DNA of 12,999 nt from an uncultured delta proteobacterium (lineage in GTDB: Bacteria; UBA10199; GCA-002796325; 1-14-0-20-49-13): positions 1-12,999 of the forward strand of contig CAIPVD010000147.1 of NCBI GenBank assembly GCA_903868375.1. The letters are read 5' to 3'. The translations under genes and the position numbers were made by a program. Under the pieces are notes generated by a model. It had not been told where the DNA came from, did no database searches, and saw only the letters and a list, made by a program, of their open reading frames with translations. Position 1 is the stretch's first letter; the number at the start of each line of letters is the position of its first letter. Of this stretch, positions 8,601 to 12,999 are shown in pieces.

Positions 8601-9137
8601 ACCTTCATGAGCGGCAAGAGTTGCCGGGTCGGCATCTTTAAAGCGGATCAAACTATACCAGGCCTTACCTGACTCTGTCGCAATAGTTTTTTCAGCGCGT
8701 TGATAAAATTCTTTGGCAACTTCCATATCGCCTAAATATGCCAAATAATCACCGACAGCCCCCAATTTTTCAGCGTTGAGGTCTTTTTCTCCTCTGATGG
8801 CATCTTCTACTATATTTCTTTCGTTTCCTCTGATCCTTTCAAGCTCCAGATGTGCATCTGCCAAACACTTATTTAGATCGCCAAGGCCGCTATATGAAGA
8901 CGTATCGCCATTACCGTTCATGTCATCATCGAGACCGTGCTTGTTGTATGTTTTTATGTCTTCGCAAGAAGATGCATCTTCTAGGACAAGTGTGCCGTTT
9001 TGAACTCCGTTATAAGTTGCTTCCAGGTTTTTGAGACGGGATTGAGCGGTATCGTCGTTACTTGTAAAATATTGTAAGGCTGTGTTAGAAAGGTCCGCCG
9101 CCAATTTCTTTCTGAAATCCATTATATCACCGGACAT
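5655..9137 (-). CDS. Giant protein of unknown function (1160 residues) with several hydrophobic blocks
   Basis: I do not recognise this protein. Residues ~1-430 are charged and mostly helical, with one TPR-like stretch (about 124-160, LGDMEVAKEFYQRAEK). Hydrophobic, glycine/alanine-rich blocks follow at about 439-470, 507-550, 632-672, 901-930 and 940-980; they could be membrane segments or buried hairpins. Residues ~760-900 are soluble and basic, with a possible small beta domain (FTIGGKTVYSPEEL). The end (~1035-1160) is again charged and helical. No signal peptide and no catalytic motif are seen. The ATG at 9137 is preceded by AAAAGGTG 8 bases upstream; the alternative ATG at 9122 has a poorer site. 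It is the only gene in its transcript on this view, with 225 bases before the next gene. Its stop (TAG) overlaps the stop of manA by 4 bases. Confidence 0.85.
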   Translation of the reverse strand: MSGDIMDFRKKLAADLSNTALQYFTSNDDTAQSRLKNLEATYNGVQNGTLVLEDASSCEDIKTYNKHGLDDDMNGNGDTSSYSGLGDLNKCLADAHLELERIRGNERNIVEDAIRGEKDLNAEKLGAVGDYLAYLGDMEVAKEFYQRAEKTIATESGKAWYSLIRFKDADPATLAAHEGEIYSLYEKSRDIALSLAKIKSSDISSVLSRSPEFGSTLEAGKPEEWLMVYALAWQLNYDGQWSKETPDQENIAAMEDERRKIALSRLNYDFPLTVPEAALHLENLEKVARVKTMRFGEIERALRTDGEEQANDIQHRMWSDTKAVEELVKQFRTDEAKDPFTEGLADITRMLWFDGYFRMDLSSTAHQNLISRVLPEYGNADSVKEWLASLKKDLPHWFDEAGNVKPVLDMSNTEIGQNAASRTRSAYLMSNDTARETYLPILSSVGGALLCSEGSPLLMALCASGAGTLTNGGNVAYDVLSSRKQYLESLQTGASQISSYESKKNWHLLGWSAGFNTLGSAWTGPVGVTGIKLASLISGKSLVTGFAAGTMNILKDPRAALAGLRTAAGALGVKVVQNLPKLPQFIKNATPLAKLKMAMDGGSLAAMEIDHFLPYAEKDPNKRGIVYQPHTVWGGLGASFLIAHLFQGLFRVAYSGSLIGVVGRIGMEYAIQAEQDVPLRSPNPWRLVMATVESSATSFINKGLMRGEQFLGKKGNPIGNLVMRIGNTLEKNWPNSKRLFTAIIRRGQATYRLGTAVESEKIVPKGNTLAVAEDPLEHGQWKPVERLVYRKPLFTIGGKTVYSPEELTLIEIEGLAKKGIEVRDGKFWRMKTKEGKDLVPKEVELQPLGRIGRLLRIPTKRVSGYSYTFKDTPAYRLDEVRIGGTEIVNWTGRYGKPRPGIGGTALNMLGMAPSVFGINFLLFAPAMYGDKTYQPVQWTANWGIALLFTHPVVQWPLGYDKGLARAAGYAIGAPVNMALTKWFPSYRNQWPGSAKYFPDLDEGNIDSAFKNIGDNMTSFSFVKLFGSGLGEKWMWEPPAVKAFRDKHDAVIKDALTEIAKGQNGKNVEEVDKFLGMFESKLANYDQLDDEKGKKTVRMLAAYIKEKAAEYKADGISKKFNDVVAAHKDLFNRLPILKNDANWDEFIEQLSDGYDQNAAVY

Positions 9138-9310
9138 AATTTTTGCACCTTTTCTTTATACCGACCCAAAGGCAAAACTTTTTTAAAATGATACGACACA
9201 GCCACTTATATAAAGCGGCACAAAAGCTCAAGGGAAAAATTAACATTCCCAATAGCAATATAGTAAACTCGGTGCAAACCGCTTCTCATATACATTATCG
9301 GTAGAATACT

Positions 9311-9354
9311 AAAAAAGTTGCTAACTATTTTTAGAAATGACAATTAAATAGTTA
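9311..9354 (-). terminator. Possible AT-rich intrinsic terminator after the antiporter gene
   Basis: TAACTATTT (9322-9330) and AAATAGTTA (9346-9354) are perfect 9-base inverted arms with a 15-base loop. On the minus strand they are followed by a run of six T residues (A at 9311-9316 on the + strand). They lie 9 bases beyond the stop of the antiporter gene. The stem is weak because it is almost all A-T, and five bases separate it from the T run, so this may be a terminator or merely a chance repeat. Confidence 0.4.
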
Positions 9355-9362
9355 AATGACTA

Positions 9363-10706
9363 CTAGCAGTTATGGCACTTATCGAGAGTTGCTGATCTGT
9401 GTGTCCAAATGAGCGTAAATAGCAACATTCCGATCACGGCAGCGCAAATATAGAATGTAAATCCGCCGTTCCACCCATAATGATCAACGATATAACCTGT
9501 GCCGATGCCGCTCATGGCGCTGCCGACATACCCGAAAGTTCCGGTCATTCCGGTGGCGGTGGCGGTGGCCTTTTTGGAGGCGAAATCTGCTGCTGCGACG
9601 CCAACCAGCATCTGAGGCCCATATATAACGAAACCTACGGATAATAAGACTGCCGCATCCATATATGGATGTCCCGCGGGGATAAGCCTAAGTGCGACGA
9701 GTGCGATGATAACTAGCATCATGCATATTAGGCAAACAGGACCCCTTCGTCCCTTGAACACTTTATCCGAGATGAGCCCTGCAAGAAAGGCCCCTAAGAT
9801 GCCAGCTACTTCGAACCCAGCCGTTTTAATGCCGGCCGCCCCAATCGTTGAGCCCTTTGCCTCTACTAGAAAAGTAGGTGCCCAATCTTGAATTCCTATC
9901 CTAACAATGTAAACGAAGCAGTTGGCAATGCTTACTATCCAAACAAGTTTGTTCGATAGAACGTGCTTGAAAAGTATCTCTTTGAAAGAATCTGCTGAAT
10001 CTTCATGCGGATCCGCAACGCGTGCCTCTCCTCGGTACTCTTCTACTGGTGGCAACCCTAATGATTGAGGTGTATCGCGGAGGCGATTGATAATGAAGAG
10101 GCTGATCAGAAAAGAGACGGAGGATGGGATGAGAAATGCGGTTCTCCATCCAAAATGTTCGACCAAAAATCCGCCTGCGACCATGACAGTTGCCGTTCCG
10201 ATCTGATGCGAAGAGTTCCACAGGCCCCATTTTGTCCCTAGTTCTGTTGGGCTGTACCAGTGCGCGAGCGACCTAGCACACGGAGGCCATCCCATACCTT
10301 GCAGCCAGCCGTTGATCATCCAAAAAATACCGAAGAATATGAGAGAACTTGATAATCCGAAGAAAACGTTGACGATCGCGGATAGTATAAGGCCAATAGC
10401 CATGAAGTAGCGGGGGTTTGCCCTGTCAGCAAGGATACCACTAAAGAATTTTGAGAAACCGTAAATTATGGAGAAGCCTGTCAATATCCAACCCATATCC
10501 GTTTTTGATAGGTGAAGGTCCTTTAGGATGGCGGGCATCGCGATCGATATGTTCTTCCTTACCAGATAGAAACCCGCATATCCTATCATCATGCTATACA
10601 TCGTTCTAAGACGCCAATACTTGTAGGCCTTTTTTGCTTCAGCCTCGTCAGCTATCGGAGTGATATGTGGCTGAGTTTTTAATGCGGCCCAAATCTTTTG
10701 CATCAT
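9363..10706 (-). CDS. Organophosphate:phosphate antiporter family MFS transporter (GlpT/UhpT/UhpC-like)
   Basis: This 447-residue protein has 12 expected membrane helices. It follows GlpT closely at several places: GYAGFYLVRKN (42-52), GWLQGMGWPPCAR (133-145), NSSHQIG (164-170), RDTPQSLGLPPVEEY (210-224), NKLVW (252-256) and YIVRIGIQDWAPTFL (266-280). Arg50 and Arg269 match the two substrate-binding arginines of GlpT, and His167 its conserved histidine. Members exchange glycerol 3-phosphate or sugar phosphates for inorganic phosphate across the inner membrane; UhpC is a sensor of the same fold, so the substrate cannot be fixed from this sequence. AGGAG lies 9 bases before the first of two adjacent ATGs, which favours 10706. 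It is monocistronic on the visible layout, with a dyad next to its SD suggesting local control. Confidence 0.9.
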   Translation of the reverse strand: MMQKIWAALKTQPHITPIADEAEAKKAYKYWRLRTMYSMMIGYAGFYLVRKNISIAMPAILKDLHLSKTDMGWILTGFSIIYGFSKFFSGILADRANPRYFMAIGLILSAIVNVFFGLSSSLIFFGIFWMINGWLQGMGWPPCARSLAHWYSPTELGTKWGLWNSSHQIGTATVMVAGGFLVEHFGWRTAFLIPSSVSFLISLFIINRLRDTPQSLGLPPVEEYRGEARVADPHEDSADSFKEILFKHVLSNKLVWIVSIANCFVYIVRIGIQDWAPTFLVEAKGSTIGAAGIKTAGFEVAGILGAFLAGLISDKVFKGRRGPVCLICMMLVIIALVALRLIPAGHPYMDAAVLLSVGFVIYGPQMLVGVAAADFASKKATATATGMTGTFGYVGSAMSGIGTGYIVDHYGWNGGFTFYICAAVIGMLLFTLIWTHRSATLDKCHNC

Positions 10707-10721
10707 ATGGGATTTCTCCTG

Positions 10722-10736
10722 TTAGAAGGCTTCTAA
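10722..10736. promoter_or_regulatory. Perfect inverted repeat (candidate operator) beside the antiporter SD
   Basis: TTAGAAGGCTTCTAA is a perfect dyad of two 7-base arms around one central base. It ends only 2 bases before the SD (CTCCT on the + strand, 10716-10720) of the antiporter gene. With a single central base it is more likely a dimeric protein-binding site than an RNA hairpin. Its position, just downstream of the predicted transcription start, suits a repressor responding to the transported compound. The binding protein is unknown. Confidence 0.5.
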
Positions 10737-10745
10737 AGTGCGCGA

Positions 10746-10774
10746 GCCTTACAACATCAATAGTTGCTTGTCAA
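10746..10774 (-). promoter_or_regulatory. Possible sigma70-type promoter of the antiporter gene
   Basis: On the minus strand a perfect -35 TTGACA (10774-10769) is followed, after 17 bases, by TAAGGC (10751-10746), a poor -10. The predicted start near 10739 would place the dyad at 10722-10736 at the beginning of the transcript. The weak -10 could mean dependence on an activator, or that the real -10 lies elsewhere. Confidence 0.3.
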
Positions 10775-10816
10775 CCGAACATAAGTTTAAAAAGTATGAT
10801 ATAGGGCGAAATTGTT

Positions 10817-11022
10817 TTAAGAAATAATTTTCTTAGGTGCCGGTTTCGAGTTCCACATAACGATCAAGAGTATCGCTGCGATGACTGCCGATCCGTTCCA
10901 GAGGATAGAACCGCCGGCGAATAAAATGCCCTTATGTGCCAATATTTGTAGGATTTGGAGAGTTCTTCGTGCGAACCGAACGCTAATCTAATTTGTTGGA
11001 AGTATACCAGTGCGTTTCGCAT
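10817..11022 (-). pseudogene. Remnant of a second antiporter gene (N- and C-terminal ends joined, frameshifted)
   Basis: This explains the otherwise geneless 326-base gap between the antiporter and the next gene. From ATG at 11022 one frame reads MRNALVYF and later SYKYWHIRAFYS (residues 24-35, 10918-10953), then stops at 10864. The adjacent intact antiporter has KAYKYWRLRTMYS at almost the same distance from its start. In another frame, bases ~10930 to the TAA at 10817 read SILWNGSAVIAAILLIVMWN and then SKPAPKKIIS, which is the shape of a last MFS helix plus a short basic tail. The two ends meet around 10900-10918. A full gene would have about 1.2 kb more, so a large internal deletion with frame loss is the simplest reading. 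No good SD remains before the ATG. A functional 52-residue peptide is possible but less likely. Confidence 0.65.
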
Positions 11023-11032
11023 TAAAGCTAGT

Positions 11033-12832
11033 TCAATCAAACACGCTTCTGCCTAAGAACAGAGGACGCCTGCCGCTTGCATCTGCGTAAATTACGAATG
11101 GCCCCACGGTGAATTTATAATATACGCCGCCACCATCATAAGGAACTACTAGCTCGCCCTTTTCCGCCCAATCTTTTTTATTGCCAAGCGCATTCGTGAA
11201 CTCTTGAAATAAGCGGCTGATCGTAGTGCGACTCCATTTGATCTGCCCTTTCTGCCCCAAATTATTTATCGCATTGAATACTGCAGGCGCACCAATGAAA
11301 TTTGCCGCCTCGCTTTTTGAAAGCGTAATTGTCTTGCCTAAGTTTGTCTTGTCCTGTTTCGAAAGTTTGGCAAACCAGCCATTATAACTTCTGATCACCT
11401 TTGTTCCGCCATCTTTAGAAGTGATGGTCGTTTCGCCACCGCCTTCGACCCTCAATGTTTTTCCATTAAACATTCCATTGCCGATGACGAAGAATTCATT
11501 CCTAACCGTTGCCGTGCGGTTGCCGGACAAAGCAACGGCCCTCGATATATTTCCATAAATTGCATCTTTGCCTATCGCTTTTGGGTCAAGTGTCGGCATC
11601 CGATAGCTATTAAAGCCAAGGCCCTCACCTGTATCTTTAATCTCCTGGATCAACTGGTCGGCGCTAACCTTGCCTTGAAGATCATTGAAGAGCATTCCCG
11701 TTTCAAAAAGGTTCTTTGCCGATTCGATCGTCGCCGCCAAAATGTCTTTTGGTGTGATAGGATAAACTTTTAGATAGATAAAATGTTCGTACCATATAAG
11801 CGCCGCTACGTCTCTTGCCTTCTGCGGCTCGACCCCGTTTTTTTGCAAGAAATAAGCTACATGGGCAAAGAAAGGCGATAAATTTTCGGATAGGTTGTGG
11901 CATTCAAGGCTTGAATTTTGCGTAAGTGGTTTTAGAACGTCAACGCGCCGGAGCCAGCACGGATTGCCCTCATTCGTAAGCATGTAGATGATAGGTGCAT
12001 AATCTTCGCCCACCCTTGGATCACCGGTAATAAAAAAGTGGGGCAGGTCGCTTGACTCATGTAACCCCGATCCAAAGAAATCGTCGTAGCTCTTCCCAAT
12101 GTTGGGATTGATATAACCGATAGCTCCGTGTCCACCGACTTCATGCGATACGATGCTGCCATCGGACGCCGCATTCATCGTCCTTTTGATCTCTTCATCG
12201 CCGAACTTGAACGTTGCGCTGCAATTGCCGAATACCGCCATATTGGCAGAAGAATCCATGGCCGCATTGCACATCATTGGATCGGTCGTATCTATCTTGA
12301 TATTTACCGGCACCCACGGAAGAATGCCAAAATCTTCGATGGGTATACCTAGCGAACGCATGTAAATATAAGGCGCCGTCGCCCAGAAATATACATTTTG
12401 CCTGTTAAAGCGGTCGTCCGTCATTTGAAGTTTTCTTATTGCTTCGACCGCCGTCTTTGGATCGCACTTATCTGGAACGCTTGAAGGCGTTGCGCTCATG
12501 TCGATCTTTGAAATGTCATAGGGGGGATTATTGAAATGGCGATTGAAAGGAATCTTTCCATCTTCGACGCAAACATATTCGCCACACGCACCAGTTGAAC
12601 GCGGATCTAATAGTTCAAGTTTCCTGACAGTTGGAACTCCGTTGCAGGTCGTTTCGCTTGCGCATATGGTTCCATCCGGCGCTGTCCCATAAAACACGTA
12701 ACCGTCTGCCTTAAGGTAGGTCATTTCACCCTTGGGTTCGATGGGATAAGTGTTGGTCGAAGTCGTTCCGTCGGGATTAGATGAACTGTTCTGCGCCACT
12801 AAAATTTTTTGTCCTTCAATTGAATTTGTCAT
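11033..12832 (-). CDS. Zinc-metalloprotease-like protein with HExxxH motif and unknown C-terminal region
   Basis: Starting at the ATG at 12832 the protein has 599 residues; an in-frame ATG at 12862 would add ten, but it lies inside the predicted promoter. Residues 228-263 read IVSHEVGGHGAIGYINPNIG and then DDFFGSGLHESSD. The layout (HE..H, Gly, then a Glu in HExxSD 24 residues after the first His of HEVGGH) resembles gluzincin proteases such as M4/M36. However, the histidines are spaced HExxxH (His230, Glu231, His235; Glu259), one residue more than HExxH. Eight or more cysteines lie in residues ~55-310, typical of exported proteins, yet no signal peptide is seen. Residues ~420-599 form an unrecognised domain ending in a beta-rich segment. 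No strong SD precedes either ATG. It could be an inactive homologue, an active enzyme with M49-like spacing, or an unrelated fold. Confidence 0.75.
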   Translation of the reverse strand: MTNSIEGQKILVAQNSSSNPDGTTSTNTYPIEPKGEMTYLKADGYVFYGTAPDGTICASETTCNGVPTVRKLELLDPRSTGACGEYVCVEDGKIPFNRHFNNPPYDISKIDMSATPSSVPDKCDPKTAVEAIRKLQMTDDRFNRQNVYFWATAPYIYMRSLGIPIEDFGILPWVPVNIKIDTTDPMMCNAAMDSSANMAVFGNCSATFKFGDEEIKRTMNAASDGSIVSHEVGGHGAIGYINPNIGKSYDDFFGSGLHESSDLPHFFITGDPRVGEDYAPIIYMLTNEGNPCWLRRVDVLKPLTQNSSLECHNLSENLSPFFAHVAYFLQKNGVEPQKARDVAALIWYEHFIYLKVYPITPKDILAATIESAKNLFETGMLFNDLQGKVSADQLIQEIKDTGEGLGFNSYRMPTLDPKAIGKDAIYGNISRAVALSGNRTATVRNEFFVIGNGMFNGKTLRVEGGGETTITSKDGGTKVIRSYNGWFAKLSKQDKTNLGKTITLSKSEAANFIGAPAVFNAINNLGQKGQIKWSRTTISRLFQEFTNALGNKKDWAEKGELVVPYDGGGVYYKFTVGPFVIYADASGRRPLFLGRSVFD

Positions 12833-12843
12833 GATAGCAACGG

Positions 12844-12872
12844 ATTCTAGTAAGAGCCGCATAAAAAATCAA
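12844..12872 (-). promoter_or_regulatory. Sigma70-type promoter of the metalloprotease-like gene
   Basis: On the minus strand, TTGATT (12872-12867) and TAGAAT (12849-12844) are separated by exactly 17 bases. The ATG at 12832 begins 11 bases after the -10 hexamer, so the mRNA would carry only about 5 leader bases. That would agree with the absence of an SD and would rule out the upstream ATG at 12862 as the start from this promoter. Confidence 0.45.
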
Positions 12873-12903
12873 GCCAAACATTTGTATCTTAAGTACTTTT
12901 TGA

Positions 12904-12932
12904 TTGACATCTTGATATGAGGCTGTTACTCT
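12904..12932 (+). promoter_or_regulatory. Sigma70-type promoter of the right-edge gene
   Basis: A perfect -35 TTGACA (12904-12909) and a -10 TACTCT (12927-12932, keeping the T1, A2 and T6 positions) lie 17 bases apart. The start would fall near 12939, giving a leader of ~54 bases before the ATG at 12993. It is divergent from the metalloprotease-like gene promoter, with 31 bases between the two -35 elements. Confidence 0.5.
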
Positions 12933-12964
12933 TATCCAAAATTGCCTTATAAATCAACCAGTTG

Positions 12965-12984
12965 GCCCATATTTGGGCAGGAGG
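12965..12984 (+). promoter_or_regulatory. Ribosome binding site with adjoining small hairpin
   Basis: AGGAGG (12979-12984) is a full-consensus SD 8 bases before the ATG at 12993. Immediately before it, GCCCA (12965-12969) and TGGGC (12974-12978) can form a 5-bp stem with a TATT loop, ending at the base next to the SD. The stem might tune access to the site, but such short stems also occur by chance. Confidence 0.55.
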
Positions 12985-12992
12985 TTAGATAT

Positions 12993-12999
12993 ATGGTAG
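12993..12999 (+). CDS. Start of a gene truncated by the window edge
   Basis: ATG at 12993 and one further codon (GTA, Val) are all that is visible. The call rests on the consensus SD and on the promoter upstream. The product cannot be known from here. Confidence 0.5.

Noticed and set aside
5655..9137. Phage tail tape-measure protein
   Set aside because: Length and hydrophobic patches fit loosely, but there are no phage genes nearby, the coiled-coil character is limited, and the neighbours are housekeeping genes.
9205..9231. Promoter for the giant gene (TTGAGC with TATATAAG on the minus strand)
   Set aside because: The spacing is only 13-15 bases, too short for a confident sigma70 call. The rest of 9138-9362 holds no gene that I can support.
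11033..12832. Assignment to dipeptidyl peptidase III (M49)
   Set aside because: The HExxGH match is suggestive, but the second EECRAE-type motif is absent and the HExxSD motif 24 residues on fits M4/M36-like enzymes better.

Overview
The window carries ordinary bacterial coding sequence: long ORFs, short gaps, mid-range GC judged by eye, Shine-Dalgarno sites and sigma70-like promoters. Signal peptides on two proteins, a PlsC-type acyltransferase, a histidine kinase and a GlpT/UhpC-type transporter suggest a Gram-negative-like bacterium. The large unrecognised proteins and divergent versions of known families suggest a poorly characterised, perhaps uncultured, lineage. I cannot place it taxonomically from this sequence. 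No rRNA, tRNA, CRISPR array, insertion sequence or phage module was seen.

Left part (1-4110). The 3' end of a ribulose-phosphate 3-epimerase gene enters on the + strand and meets a minus-strand cluster tail to tail, with a 4-base overlap. Read in transcription order (right to left), the cluster encodes: a small secreted protein with a DUF4177-like core (3604-4077); a soluble histidine kinase-like protein ending in a degenerate GGDEF-type domain (2523-3554); a membrane-anchored PlsC-type acyltransferase with an altered FPEGTR motif (941-2518); and a secreted cupredoxin-like plus beta-sandwich protein (156-944). The last three are separated by 4 bases or overlap by 4, so they look translationally coupled.

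Middle (4200-9360). An enlarged type I mannose-6-phosphate isomerase gene on the + strand is preceded by a clear dyad. It converges, again with a 4-base stop overlap, on a 3.5-kb minus-strand gene for a 1160-residue protein of unknown function with several glycine-rich hydrophobic blocks.

Right part (9363-12999). An intact organophosphate:phosphate antiporter gene (minus strand) has a dyad beside its ribosome binding site. Just upstream lies a decayed second copy of the same transporter type: its first ~35 codons are joined, out of frame, to its last ~35. Next comes a 599-residue minus-strand protein resembling a zinc metalloprotease, with an unusual HExxxH spacing. A divergent promoter region follows, and the start codon of a + strand gene sits at the right edge.

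Sugar-phosphate metabolism recurs (epimerase, isomerase, sugar-phosphate-type antiporter and its relic), but these genes are not in one operon. The best candidates for something undescribed are the kinase/acyltransferase/secreted-protein operon, the giant orphan protein and the odd metalloprotease-like protein. None of them proves a new system from sequence alone.
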